From NCBI RefSeq assembly GCF_001455965.1, contig NZ_LKKO01000035.1, forward strand, positions 1-64,000: a stretch of 64,000 nt of DNA. The letters are read 5' to 3'. Of this stretch, positions 1 through 8,911 are shown in pieces; the stretch's first letter is position 1, and each line of letters opens with the position of its first letter. The position numbers and the translations under genes were made by a program. Below the pieces are notes generated by a model. The model had not been told where the DNA came from, did not search any database, and was given only the letters and a program-made list of their open reading frames with translations. Source of the stretch: Methylobacterium sp. GXS13 (GTDB lineage: Bacteria > Pseudomonadota > Alphaproteobacteria > Rhizobiales > Beijerinckiaceae).

Positions 1-513
1 CTGTCGACGGTCCTGGACGACTTCTCACGCACCATCGTCGCCTGGAAGCTGTGCACGACGATGCAGGCCAGCGACGTCACCGCCACGCTCGACCTCACGC
101 TGGGTGCGGCGGGGCTCGATCAGGCGCGGGTGATGCCACGACCACGTCTACTCTCCGACAACGGGCCGAGCTACGTCGCCAGCGACTTGGCTGACTGGCT
201 CGGCATTCGGGGCATGACCCACATCCGCGGTGCGCCATGCCATCCTCAAACGCAGGGCAAGATCGAGCGTTGGCACCAGACGCTCAAGAACCGCATCCTA
301 CTCGAACACGCCGACTTGCCCGGCGAGTTGGAGACGCAGGTTGCCGACTTCGTCGAACACTACAACCATGCCCGAGCCCATGAGAGCCTGAGCGACCTCA
401 CGCCCGCTGACGTCTACTTCGGACGCGGCGAAGGGATCCTGGCCGAGCGGGAACGCATCAAGCGCCAGACCCTGATGGATCGCCGCTTGCGCCACCACGC
501 GCAGGCCGCCTAA
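1..513 (+). CDS. IS3-family transposase OrfB, C-terminal part (5' end outside window)
   Basis: The reading frame is open from base 1, so the start codon lies upstream of the window. The 170 visible residues carry an rve-type integrase core. They include an aspartate in LDDFSR at the very start, a second aspartate in SDNGPSY (about residue 52) and the catalytic glutamate in GKIERWHQ (about residue 90). The helix after that glutamate and the HARAHESL motif are typical of IS3-family OrfB proteins, which catalyse the strand transfer of the element. The family is clear; the subgroup cannot be set from this fragment. Confidence 0.85.
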   Translation: MSTVLDDFSRTIVAWKLCTTMQASDVTATLDLTLGAAGLDQARVMPRPRLLSDNGPSYVASDLADWLGIRGMTHIRGAPCHPQTQGKIERWHQTLKNRILLEHADLPGELETQVADFVEHYNHARAHESLSDLTPADVYFGRGEGILAERERIKRQTLMDRRLRHHAQAA

Positions 514-587
514 CCTCTTACCCCAGATGGACCAGAGCCTCCGCTCCTGAACACCGCAGACTGTCCCAAATCATCTGACGACGGACA
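1..587 (+). mobile_element. IS3-family insertion sequence, right-hand part only
   Basis: The window opens inside an IS element; only the end of its transposase and its right terminus are visible. After the transposase stop (513) comes about 75 bp of non-coding DNA. It ends in a stretch containing an 8-bp inverted repeat (GACTGTCC at 559-566, GGACAGTC at 583-590). The right end is placed near 587, at the inward-reading TGTCC typical of IS3-type termini. That boundary is inferred, because the left end lies outside the window. Confidence 0.6.
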
Positions 588-874
588 GTCGACGGAGGCT
601 GGATGGCGGCTTGAAGTCCAGCTACCGGCGCGAACGCGCGCTTGGTCGGTTCCGAGCGACAATCCATGGCAACCGATTTCATCGCCTGGCCCGCATCTCA
701 GTCTTTGCCGCATGAGCGCGATGCTGCCGATTACGGGCGGCTGCACAACAATGTCTTGTCGCGCCCGCCGGGGGGGCGCCCGGCCGCAGTCGAGCTTCGC
801 CATCCGGACTGTCGTGGCGGCGGACCAGCCGCGCTGATGGCTGACGCGGACTAGGATGCGTGAGGAACCCCGGC
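588..874. other. Intergenic stretch without a recognised gene
   Basis: About 290 bp between the IS end and the first catabolic gene. It is GC-rich with a run of G/C around 765-785. Short open frames occur on both strands but none has a ribosome binding site or a recognisable protein. A promoter for the amidohydrolase gene would have to lie here, but no clear -35/-10 pair is seen. Confidence 0.5.
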
Positions 875-2113
875 ATGACGTCGACCCCCGAACCGAACGC
901 GGGCGCCCCGTGCGACCTGCGCCTGCACGACGCCACGACCGCCGGGGGGCGCCGGGTGACCATCGACATCCTGGGCGACCGCGTGGCCGCCCTGCGGGAT
1001 GCCGACGCGCCGCTGCCGCCCGCTGGCCGCACGATCGACCTCGGCGGTGCCCTGGTGCTGCCCGGACTCACGGACGGGCACGTCCACCTCGACAAGTGCC
1101 TGCTCGGCCTCGACTGGCGCCCGCACCGGGCGCAGGGATCCGTCCGCGCGCTCATCGCGGACGAGAAAGCCTTCCGCCGGACCACGCGGGTCCCGCTCGC
1201 CGAGCAGGGGGCTGAGGCGCTCCTCGAGCGCATGATCCGCGGCGGCACCACGAGTCTGCGCACCCATGTCGACATCGACGACGTGACGCGCCTCGATCAC
1301 CTCGCCCAGATCCTCGATCTACGGGCGCGCTGGGCCGACCGGCTGCAGATTCAGATCGTCGCCTTCCCGCAGAGCGGGATCCTGAGCTGCCAGCTGGTCG
1401 CGGGTGATCTGGACGCGGCCCTGCGGATGGGCGCGGATCTCGTCGGCGGCCTCGATCCCGTTGGTATCGACGGCGACCCCGACGGGCCCCTCGATATCGT
1501 CTTCGCCCTGGCCGAGCGCCACGGACGCGGGATCGATATCCATCTCCACGACGGCGGCGCGGCCGGCCTCGATACGATCGGATCGATCGCGGCCCGTACG
1601 GAAGCGGCCGGGCTCGGCGGGCAGGTCACGATCAGCCATGCCTTCGCCCTCGCGGAGGCCGATGACCTGCAGCTCGGCCGGATCGCGGAAAGCCTGAGCC
1701 GGGCGAGCGTCGCAATCCTCAGCAGCGTGCCGGGCGGGCGTCGATGCCCGCCGATTCAGCGTCTGCGTGAGCTCGGTGTTTCGGTCTGCTTCGGTACCGA
1801 CAACGTGCGCGATTGCTGGAATCCCGCCACGGTCACCAGCATGGTCGACCGCGTTCAGCTCGCCGCATACCGGTTCGATCTCCGCACCGACGCGGATCTC
1901 ACGGCGCTCCTCGACCCCGTCACTGCCGTCCCGGCGCGGGTTCTGGGCTTGGGACCGGGCGTGGTGGCGCCCGGCGCGCGGGCCGACCTGATCGCCTTCG
2001 GTGCAGGCGGCGTGCCGCAGCTGATCGTCGAGCGTCAGGCGCCGGTGCTCGTGGTGGCTAAGGGCGCCGTCGCGATCGACCGGCGCACCGCAGGTAAGGT
2101 GCCGCAGCCGTGA
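875..2113 (+). CDS. Cytosine-deaminase-like amidohydrolase
   Basis: A 412-residue metal-dependent hydrolase of the amidohydrolase superfamily, in the branch that holds cytosine deaminase (CodA) and AtzC-type N-alkylammelide hydrolases. The metal-binding HxH is in DGHVHLDK (His69 and His71). Further ligands are His225 in HLHDGG and His255 in SHAF, and the catalytic aspartate is Asp309 in FGTDNVRD. It should hydrolyse a ring amide or exocyclic amine on a small nitrogen heterocycle; the substrate is unknown. ATG at 875 is chosen because GAGGA lies 8 bases before it; a GTG at 860 is in frame. The stop overlaps the next gene's GTG by 4 bases, so translation is probably coupled. Confidence 0.88.
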   Translation: MTSTPEPNAGAPCDLRLHDATTAGGRRVTIDILGDRVAALRDADAPLPPAGRTIDLGGALVLPGLTDGHVHLDKCLLGLDWRPHRAQGSVRALIADEKAFRRTTRVPLAEQGAEALLERMIRGGTTSLRTHVDIDDVTRLDHLAQILDLRARWADRLQIQIVAFPQSGILSCQLVAGDLDAALRMGADLVGGLDPVGIDGDPDGPLDIVFALAERHGRGIDIHLHDGGAAGLDTIGSIAARTEAAGLGGQVTISHAFALAEADDLQLGRIAESLSRASVAILSSVPGGRRCPPIQRLRELGVSVCFGTDNVRDCWNPATVTSMVDRVQLAAYRFDLRTDADLTALLDPVTAVPARVLGLGPGVVAPGARADLIAFGAGGVPQLIVERQAPVLVVAKGAVAIDRRTAGKVPQP

Positions 2114-3024
2114 ACGACCGCGCCCTGCGCTACCTCCTCGCCGTCGTGCGCGCGGGCTCGGTCCGGGCCGCCGCCGAGGTCCTAAACGTCGCGGCCTCGG
2201 CCGTCAGTCGGCAGATCATCGAGCTGGAGGCGCAAGTCGGCGAGCCCCTGCTCGAACGCCTGTCCCGGGGCGTGATCCCAACCGAGGCCGGCCGTCTGGT
2301 CGCCGAGCACGCGCAGCGGCAGGCCGACGAGGCGGCGCTGCTGGAGGACCAGCTGAAGCGCCTGCGCGGGGTGCAGCGGGGCACGATCAGCCTGCGCTGC
2401 GGTGCCGGCTTCCTGATCGACCTCCTCGACAACGCCCTGGCGGGCTTCGCCCAAGACCATCCGGGCATCGCCTATCAGGTCGAGATCGGCACCACCGACG
2501 GCATCCTCGCGGCGATCGCGCGGGGCGAGGCCGATATCGGCCTCGTGTACAATCCGCCCGCGCATCCGGATGTCCGCGGCGTCGTCTCCGCCCGGCAGCC
2601 CCTGCTCGCCGTCCTGCCGAAGGGCCATCCCTTAGCCGACGGGGCGGCCCCGGTTCCGCTGCGCAGCTTCGCCACCGAACCGGCCGCCCTCCTGCCGCCC
2701 GACCACGGGGTGCGCCAGCTGATCGGCCGCGTCGAGGCGGATGGCGGCTTCCGGCTGGTCCCGCGGTTGGAGACCGCGTCCTTCGATATGCACCGCCGCT
2801 TCGTGATGGCGGCTATGGGTGTCGCCTTTTTGCCCCGCTTCGTGGTCGCGGCCGAGCTGCGCGACAGAGTCGTTGATGCGGTGCCGCTGCGCGACGCCAT
2901 CCTGTCGGAGGCGAGCGCCCACCTCGTCATCCGGGCCCGACGGCGGCTGCCCGAGGGCGCCGCGCGGCTGCTCAGCTGGCTGGCCGACCACATGGTAGCG
3001 TTCCGGCCGCCGCCGGTCTCATGA
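2110..3024 (+). CDS. LysR-family transcriptional regulator
   Basis: A 304-residue LysR-type regulator with an N-terminal winged helix-turn-helix (about residues 3-60; the AASAVSRQI recognition helix is clear) and a periplasmic-binding-protein-like effector domain from about residue 90. It starts with GTG overlapping the amidohydrolase stop. It is therefore co-transcribed with the enzyme instead of divergent from it, which is less common for LysR genes. It probably controls this catabolic set in response to the substrate or an intermediate, but no effector can be named. The protein has normal length and no visible defects. Confidence 0.92.
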   Translation: MNDRALRYLLAVVRAGSVRAAAEVLNVAASAVSRQIIELEAQVGEPLLERLSRGVIPTEAGRLVAEHAQRQADEAALLEDQLKRLRGVQRGTISLRCGAGFLIDLLDNALAGFAQDHPGIAYQVEIGTTDGILAAIARGEADIGLVYNPPAHPDVRGVVSARQPLLAVLPKGHPLADGAAPVPLRSFATEPAALLPPDHGVRQLIGRVEADGGFRLVPRLETASFDMHRRFVMAAMGVAFLPRFVVAAELRDRVVDAVPLRDAILSEASAHLVIRARRRLPEGAARLLSWLADHMVAFRPPPVS

Positions 3025-3122
3025 AAGCGTGCTGAATTTCCGCACGGATCGTGCAGAAATCGGTTGTTGTCGCAACACGCGTTTACCGGAACGATCTTGC
3101 CGCATCGCGAGGACGGATCGGC

Positions 3123-4007
3123 ATGACCATCGCAACGGTAGGAGTCGTCGGGCTCGGCAACATGGGGCTGGGCATGGCCGCGACCCCGGCCCGCGCGGGC
3201 TTCGCGGTCCTGGGCTACGACATCGCCGCGGAACGGCGGCCCACCGCCGCGGCGGCCGGCGTAACCACCCTCAACGCTCTGAACGACGTCTTGCGCCGGG
3301 CCGACGCGCTGGTCTTCTCGCTGCCGCTGGCGCGGGACGTCGAGGCGGTGGTCACCGCAGAGGGCGGCCTCCTGTCCCGGACCGACCGGAAGGTGGTCGT
3401 CGTTGACACCTCGACCTCAGATCCCGGCACGACCCGGCGCCTGGCGGAGCGCCTCGCCGCCGCCGGCCACGGCCTCCTCGACGCGCCGGTGAGCGGCGGC
3501 CCGTCCGGCGCCACCGAAGGCACCCTGACCATGATGGTCGGCGGGGCGGAGGCTGACTACGACCTGGCCCGGCCGGTCCTGGAGGCAATGTCGGCGCGCG
3601 CGCCGCATGTCGGTCCGTCGGGGGCCGGCAACATCGTCAAGCTAATCAACAACCTGCTGGTCGCGGCGCATCTCGTCACCACCGGCGAGGCCCTGCGGCT
3701 GTCCGAGGCGGCCGGCCTCCCGGCCGAGGAGGCCGTCAAGGTCGTCAACACTGCCACCGGCCGCAGCGCGATCAGCGAGGTCATGGTCCCGCGCTGGGTC
3801 CAGTCCGGCACCTTCGACAGCGGCTTCTCGGCCGGCTTGATGCGCAAGGACGTGCGCCTCGCGCTCGAACTCGCCGCCGAATGCGGCATCGACCTGCCGC
3901 TCTCCGCCGCGGTGAAGCAGATCTGGCAGGCCGCGCAGGACACCATTCCTGACACGGCCGACTTCACCCGCATGGCCGATTACCGCGATCGCAAGGGAGC
4001 CCACTGA
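3123..4007 (+). CDS. NAD(P)-dependent beta-hydroxyacid dehydrogenase (3-hydroxyisobutyrate dehydrogenase / tartronate semialdehyde reductase family)
   Basis: A 294-residue protein with an N-terminal Rossmann fold (GLGNMGLGMA at residues 9-18). The substrate-binding signature is DAPVSGGPSGA (about residue 122), and the catalytic lysine is in GNIVKLINN (about residue 171). These define the beta-hydroxyacid dehydrogenase family, which interconverts a 3-hydroxyacid and the matching semialdehyde. An open frame extends upstream, but ATG 3123 is preferred: it follows an AGGACGG and the Rossmann fold begins at once. It overlaps the downstream aldehyde dehydrogenase as TGATG. The pairing suggests a hydroxyacid to semialdehyde to acid sequence. 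Confidence 0.9.
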   Translation: MTIATVGVVGLGNMGLGMAATPARAGFAVLGYDIAAERRPTAAAAGVTTLNALNDVLRRADALVFSLPLARDVEAVVTAEGGLLSRTDRKVVVVDTSTSDPGTTRRLAERLAAAGHGLLDAPVSGGPSGATEGTLTMMVGGAEADYDLARPVLEAMSARAPHVGPSGAGNIVKLINNLLVAAHLVTTGEALRLSEAAGLPAEEAVKVVNTATGRSAISEVMVPRWVQSGTFDSGFSAGLMRKDVRLALELAAECGIDLPLSAAVKQIWQAAQDTIPDTADFTRMADYRDRKGAH

Positions 4008-5545
4008 TGTCCGGGATGCCGCACTCGCCCGCCGCCGAGCGGGGCCCCGCCCTACTGGCCGACCTGCTGCCGGGCGGCCGCATCGGCAGCGTCGTGGCCG
4101 GCGAGATCCTCGACGGGACCGGCGGCGCCCTCGATCTGGTCAACCCCGCCGATGGCGGCGTGCTGGCGCGCTTCGCCGATGCTGGGCCGTCGGTGATCGA
4201 GGCCGCCATGGCGGCGGCGCGGGACGCCCAGCGCGCGTGGTGGGGCCTGAGTGCCGCCGCCCGCGGCCGGGCACTATGGGCGGTGGCCGCCCTGGTCCGG
4301 CAGCACGCCGCGGCGCTCGCCGAGCTGGAGACCCTCTCGGCCGGCAAACCGATCCGCGACACGTGCGGCGAGGTCGCCAAGGTCGCCGAGATGTTCGAGT
4401 ACTATGCCGGCTGGTGCGACAAGCTCCACGGCGAGGTCATCCCGGTCCCGACCTCGCACCTGAACTACACCCGCCACGAGCCCTTCGGCACCGTGGTGCA
4501 GATCACCCCCTGGAACGCGCCGATCTTCACCGCCGGCTGGCAGATCGCCCCGGCCCTCTGCGCCGGCAAGGCCGCGCTGTTGAAGCCCTCCGAGCTGACG
4601 CCGCTGACTTCGCTGGCGCTGGGCCTGCTCTGCGACCGCGCCGAGGGGATACCGCGCGGCCTCGTCTCGGTCCTCGCCGGCGCCGGCCCGACCACCGGGG
4701 CGGCGGCGGTGGCCCATCCCGACACGCGCCTCGTGGTGTTCGTCGGCTCGGCCGAGGCCGGGGCGCAGATCGCCGCCGCGGCGGCCCGCAACATCGTGCC
4801 GAGCGTGCTCGAACTCGGCGGCAAGTCGGCCAACATCGTGTTCGCCGATGCCGATCTCGACCGGGCGCTGATCGGTGCGCAGGCCGCGATCTTCGGCGGC
4901 GCCGGCCAGAGCTGCGTGGCCGGCTCCCGGCTCCTCGTGCACCGCTCGATCCACGCATCCTTCGTCGAGCGCCTGTCCCATGCCGCCGCGCGCATCCCGG
5001 TCGGTGCGCCGACCGACCCGGCGACGCAGATCGGACCGATCAACAACCTGCGTCAGCGCGACAAGATCGCCGACATGGTCGAGGCCGCCGCGGGTGCCGG
5101 CGCGACCATCGCGGCGGGCGGGGGCTGCCCCCCGGACCTGCGGGACACGGGGGGCTTCTATTACGGCCCGACCATCGTCGATGGCGTGGCGCCAGACGCG
5201 GCGATCGCCCGGGAGGAGGTGTTCGGCCCGGTCCTGACGGTCCTGCCGTTTGAGAGCGAGGCGGAGGCGGTCGCACTGGCCAACGGTACGCCCTACGGCC
5301 TCGCCGGCGCGGTCTGGACCGGCGATGGCGGGCGCGGCCACCGGGTTGCGGCGGCGCTCCGGGCCCGGACGATCTGGGTCAACGGCTACAAGACGATCAA
5401 CGTGGCCTCGCCGTTCGGCGGATTCGGCCGATCGGGCTTCGGCCGCTCCTCCGGCCGCGAGGCGCTGATGGCCTACAGCCAGACCAAGAGTGTCTGGGTC
5501 GAGACCGCCGCCGAGCCGGCGGTGACCTTCGGCTACGTGGGCTGA
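4007..5545 (+). CDS. NAD(P)-dependent aldehyde dehydrogenase
   Basis: A full-length 512-residue member of the aldehyde dehydrogenase superfamily. The general base is Glu269 in LELGGKSAN and the nucleophile is Cys303 in GQSCVAG. The cofactor-binding PWNAP and the lysine in LLKPSE lie near residues 168-195. It oxidises an aldehyde or semialdehyde to the acid. It starts inside the stop codon of the dehydrogenase before it, so the two are translationally coupled and probably act in series. The substrate is not identifiable; similar proteins include betaine aldehyde and gamma-aminobutyraldehyde dehydrogenases. Confidence 0.93.
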   Translation: MSGMPHSPAAERGPALLADLLPGGRIGSVVAGEILDGTGGALDLVNPADGGVLARFADAGPSVIEAAMAAARDAQRAWWGLSAAARGRALWAVAALVRQHAAALAELETLSAGKPIRDTCGEVAKVAEMFEYYAGWCDKLHGEVIPVPTSHLNYTRHEPFGTVVQITPWNAPIFTAGWQIAPALCAGKAALLKPSELTPLTSLALGLLCDRAEGIPRGLVSVLAGAGPTTGAAAVAHPDTRLVVFVGSAEAGAQIAAAAARNIVPSVLELGGKSANIVFADADLDRALIGAQAAIFGGAGQSCVAGSRLLVHRSIHASFVERLSHAAARIPVGAPTDPATQIGPINNLRQRDKIADMVEAAAGAGATIAAGGGCPPDLRDTGGFYYGPTIVDGVAPDAAIAREEVFGPVLTVLPFESEAEAVALANGTPYGLAGAVWTGDGGRGHRVAAALRARTIWVNGYKTINVASPFGGFGRSGFGRSSGREALMAYSQTKSVWVETAAEPAVTFGYVG

Positions 5546-5617
5546 AGCCTTCCGCGCGCCGGGCATCGGATCAACCGACGGGACCGGCGGGCCGGGCAGC
5601 AGGCAGAAAGGACGGCG

Positions 5618-6979
5618 ATGGCGGGCGAACTCTCTGAGGCGGATGCGCGGCCGGGCGCGCCACCTGTCTCGGGCGGCGGGAAGCTGACGCTGTTCCTCCT
5701 CGCCCTCGTCATCGTCGTCATCGCTGAGGCGATCGGCAATGTCAGCATCCCGGTGGGTGCCGGCAAGATCGTGCTGCTCCCGCTGCTCTGGGCCCTGCTC
5801 CTCGGCGGGGCGCTGGGGCTGATGAGCCCGCGCCTCCCGGCGCCGCTGCGGCTGTCGGGCGCCCTGCAGAACGCGGCCTCCGCTTATCTCCAGCCCGCGC
5901 TGCTGATCTTCATCGCCAAGCTCGGCCTGCTCGTCGGCGGGTCGCTGCCGAAGCTTCTCGCCTCGGGCTGGGCCCTAGCCTTCCAGGAATTCGGCCACTT
6001 CTTCGGGACGATGGTGTGCGGTTTGCCGGCCGCGCTCCTGCTCGGCATCAAGCGCGAGGCGATCGGCGCAACCTTCTCGGTCGGCCGCGAGCCGAGCCTC
6101 GCCATCATCGGCGAGCGCTACGGCATGAATTCGCCGGAGGGCCGCGGCGTGCTGGCCGAGTACTTGACCGGCACGGTCTTCGGCGCGGTATTCATCGCCC
6201 TGCTGGCCGGGCTGATCGCCAGCCTGAAGATCTTCGACCCGCTGGCCCTGGCGATGGGGGCCGGCGTGGGCTCCGGCAGCATGATGGCCGCCGCCTCGGG
6301 GGCGATCGCGGCCCAGCAGACGCCCGAGGTCGCCAGGGACGTCGCCGCCTTCGCAGCAGCCAGCAATCTCGTCACCACGACGATCGGCACGTACTTCACC
6401 CTGTTCCTGTCGCTGCCCTTCACGATCTGGGCCTACGGCAAGCTGGAGCCGATCCTCGGCCGCAACCGGCCGGACGCCGCCCGCCCAGCGGTCGACCCAC
6501 AGGCGGCCGAGCCGGTCCATCAGGAGGTGCGAGTCGGCCTCGGCGAGACCGTGCTCGCCTGGGTCCTGATCGGGGCCTACGGTCTCATCGGCAACTGGCT
6601 GACCTACGGTGTCGTCCCCGACGCGCAGGTTGTCGCCGGGATGGCGATCATCATCGGCACTGTCCTGGCTGGATGGGGCCTGTACCTTCTCCTCGGCCGG
6701 CGCCTGCCCGCCGTCCTCTGGGTCTCGATCATCGGCATGGCGCTGACCTATCCCGGTACGCCCTACGCCGCCGAGATCGCCGCCCTGACCGGCAAGCTCA
6801 ACTTCCTGGCGCTGGCCACGCCGATCCTGACCTTCGCAGGGCTCTCGGTCGCCAAGGACGTGCCCGCGTTCCGCAGCCTCGGCTGGCGGATCGTCGTGGT
6901 CTCCTTCCTGGCCAATGCCGGGACGTTCCTCGGCGCGGTGCTGATCGCGCAGTTCTTCATCCACGCGCCGCCGGGGTGA
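5618..6979 (+). CDS. DUF3100-type polytopic membrane protein, putative transporter
   Basis: A 453-residue, very hydrophobic protein with roughly ten to twelve membrane segments. A polar linker lies near residues 285-305 (GRNRPDAARPAVDPQAAEP). The glycine-rich GAGVGSGSMMAAASGA (about 211-226) and the REPSLAIIGERYGMNSP region (about 156-172) are hallmarks of the DUF3100 family as I recall it, whose function is not established. AGAAAGGACGG precedes the start. Its place directly after four catabolic genes suggests that it carries the pathway's substrate or product. That role is inferred from context, not from a known family activity. Confidence 0.65.
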   Translation: MAGELSEADARPGAPPVSGGGKLTLFLLALVIVVIAEAIGNVSIPVGAGKIVLLPLLWALLLGGALGLMSPRLPAPLRLSGALQNAASAYLQPALLIFIAKLGLLVGGSLPKLLASGWALAFQEFGHFFGTMVCGLPAALLLGIKREAIGATFSVGREPSLAIIGERYGMNSPEGRGVLAEYLTGTVFGAVFIALLAGLIASLKIFDPLALAMGAGVGSGSMMAAASGAIAAQQTPEVARDVAAFAAASNLVTTTIGTYFTLFLSLPFTIWAYGKLEPILGRNRPDAARPAVDPQAAEPVHQEVRVGLGETVLAWVLIGAYGLIGNWLTYGVVPDAQVVAGMAIIIGTVLAGWGLYLLLGRRLPAVLWVSIIGMALTYPGTPYAAEIAALTGKLNFLALATPILTFAGLSVAKDVPAFRSLGWRIVVVSFLANAGTFLGAVLIAQFFIHAPPG

Positions 6980-7141
6980 GCCGCTACGCCGACCGGCATA
7001 AGGTCGCGTGGGTGATTGCGGCGCGCGCTCCTGCGTCGAACCGCGATCCATCTCGGCGAAGGGCACCCCGGCGCATCATTTCGAAAGGCGGTCGCCGGTC
7101 TTCGGTAAAAGACGATGCCAAGAGCGCGACCTAAAACCTCC

Positions 7142-7162
7142 TTCCGGGTCCGGTGCCCGGAA
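7142..7162. terminator. Hairpin between convergent genes, possible terminator
   Basis: A perfect 7-bp stem (TTCCGGG at 7142-7148 and CCCGGAA at 7156-7162) with a 7-base loop. It lies 8 bases beyond the end of the minus-strand regulator and between two convergent genes. On the minus strand a short T run follows about 6 bases later. Position and symmetry suggest a terminator, but the T tract is weak. Confidence 0.4.
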
Positions 7163-7169
7163 CGATGCG

Positions 7170-7731
7170 CTATCTGACCTTGGCTTGAGCAGGCCCGAGG
7201 ACGTTGACCCAGAGCACGATGGACTGGCCGCGCGGGTCGGGATTACTGAAGCGATGCGGCCGCCGGCTCTCGAAGCGGAAGCTGTCGCCTTCCGCCAGCT
7301 GGAGCTTACGCGCCTCGACCGCCAGGGTCAGCCTTCCCTCGAGGACGAGGCCGGCCTCCTCGCCTTCATGACTGAACGACTCGTCGCCCGTGCTGGCGCC
7401 GGGTTTCAGGACCATGTGGAACAGGCTCATGCCCTGTGTCCCGTCGGGCGGCGTTAGAAGCTGCTTGGTGATGCCGGCACGCCAGAGCTGCAGCTCGGGT
7501 CGATCCTTCCGGAACACGACGATCGGATCCGGATCGGGCTCGTCCAGGGTGGGTTCGAACAGGCCTCCGATCCCGATCTGCAGCGTGTCCGCGAGGAGCG
7601 CCAGCACGCGCAGCGACGGCGAGGATAGGCCCCGCTCAACCTGGCTGATGAAGCCGATCGACAGGCCCGTGCTGGAGGCCATCGCCTCCAGCGAGAGGCC
7701 GCGCAGGCGCTGCCCCACGGCCCTGTCACCG
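7170..7731 (-). pseudogene. XRE-family regulator with C-terminal cupin domain, 5' end removed by an IS
   Basis: The frame encodes most of an XRE helix-turn-helix (GLSIGFISQVERGLSSPSL) followed by a cupin sensor domain with the usual H/E/G pattern (SFSHEGEEAGLVLEG). Such proteins are small-molecule-responsive repressors. No proper start is present. The reading frame is already in the HTH (GDRAVGQRLRGLSLEAM) where it runs into the IS terminus at 7731/7732. The DNA on the far side of the IS does not supply the missing N-terminus. A GTG at 7718 could in principle start a shortened protein. It was probably the regulator of the 875-6979 operon or of a lost neighbour. Confidence 0.8.
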
Positions 7732-7769
7732 TGACCTGACCGGTATTTTGGACCGAGCCGATTGAGAGG

Positions 7770-8645
7770 CTACTGCATGGCCGCTGCCATGGGTAGCCGG
7801 AAGGCCAGATCCGGGAAGCTGACAGGCGCGGGCGGCCGATAGCCCAGGGACGAATGCGGCCGGACGCGGTTGTAGGTAGTTTGCCAAAGACCGATCACGA
7901 TCTGCGCCTCCTTCAGCGAGTAGAAGATCTCTTGTCTCAGGCACTCATCCTGAAGCTTGCCATTGAAGCTCTCGCAGTACCCGTTCTCCCACGGCGAGCC
8001 CGGCGCAATGTACTGGATCTGTGCTCCGGCTTTGGCGACCCATTTGCGCAACGCCTTGGAGATCATCTCAGGGCCATTATCGCAGCGTATGTGCTCCGGG
8101 ATGCCGTGCAGGCACATGGCGTCGGCCAGCGTCTCGATCACGCCGACGCTGTTGATGCGTCGCGCCACCTTCAGCGCCAGACAAGCTCGGCTATGCTCGT
8201 CGATCAGCGTCAGGACCCGGAGCGAGCGTCCGTCGTGGGTCCGCGCCTGGACGAAGTCGAAGCTCCAGACGTGATTGCGGTGGAGCGGACGCAGCCGCAC
8301 GCTGGATCCATCGTTCAGCCACAGGCGGCTGCGCGGTCGGTGCTTCTGTGGGACCTTGAGCCCCTCGCGACGCCAGATGCGTTGAACCCGATCCTTGCCC
8401 ACCTGCCAGCCGTCCGCTTGTAGCAGCGCGGTGATGCGGCGGTAGCCATAGCGCCCGTACTCGGACGCCATGGCAATGATGGCGCGGGTCAGCGCATCCT
8501 CGTCGGCCAGCACGGTCGGCACGTAGCGTTGCGTGCCCCGGTGCTGACCGACGATCCGGCAGGCGTGACGTTCCGAGAGGCCGTACTTCTCCCGGATCCC
8601 ATCGACCGCCTGCCGGCGTCGCTCGGGGGCTACAAGTTTCCCGCG
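7770..8645 (-). CDS. IS3-family transposase OrfB (DDE integrase)
   Basis: About 290 residues in the frame that follows OrfA. The conserved part starts near KLVAPERRRQAVDGIREK. The catalytic triad is visible: Asp in WSFDFVQA, Asp in IRCDNGPEM and Glu in WENGYCESFNGKL. The frame is open further upstream, overlapping OrfA. Most of that stretch is a shadow of OrfA, so the start given is approximate and the natural product is probably a frameshift fusion. The element appears able to transpose. Confidence 0.85.
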   Translation of the reverse strand, partial: RGKLVAPERRRQAVDGIREKYGLSERHACRIVGQHRGTQRYVPTVLADEDALTRAIIAMASEYGRYGYRRITALLQADGWQVGKDRVQRIWRREGLKVPQKHRPRSRLWLNDGSSVRLRPLHRNHVWSFDFVQARTHDGRSLRVLTLIDEHSRACLALKVARRINSVGVIETLADAMCLHGIPEHIRCDNGPEMISKALRKWVAKAGAQIQYIAPGSPWENGYCESFNGKLQDECLRQEIFYSLKEAQIVIGLWQTTYNRVRPHSSLGYRPPAPVSFPDLAFRLPMAAAMQ

Positions 8646-8911
8646 GCGACGTCCGCCAACACCTGCTTCTCCAAGGATAGATCGGCTACCAGTCGCCGCA
8701 GCCGCGCGTTCTCGCGCTCCAGGTCCTTCATCTTCCTGGCCTGATCGACTTGGAGACCGCCGTACTCCTTGCGCCAGCGGTAATAGCTCTGCTCGGAGAT
8801 CTCCGCCTCCTTGCACGCTAGCGCTAAACTCTTGCCCTGGGCCGTCTGCACCTCGATCTGCCGCAGCTTCAGCACCACCTGCTCCGCGCTCGTCTTTTGA
8901 CCTCGCCGCAT
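8630..8911 (-). CDS. IS3-family transposase OrfA
   Basis: A 93-residue protein with an N-terminal helix-turn-helix (SAEQVVLKLRQIEVQTAQGK through SEQSYYRWRKEYGGL) that binds the IS ends. The C-terminal leucine-zipper coiled coil (DLERENARLRRLVADLSLEK) is used for multimerisation. In this family OrfA is made alone or as an OrfAB fusion by -1 frameshifting near its 3' end. OrfB is indeed in another frame and overlaps the end of OrfA. The protein looks intact. Confidence 0.88.
   Translation of the reverse strand: MRRGQKTSAEQVVLKLRQIEVQTAQGKSLALACKEAEISEQSYYRWRKEYGGLQVDQARKMKDLERENARLRRLVADLSLEKQVLADVAAGNL

Noticed and set aside
4274..5566. A 430-codon open frame on the minus strand
   Set aside because: It is antisense to the aldehyde dehydrogenase gene, whose catalytic residues and codon pattern are clear; the antisense protein has no family features.
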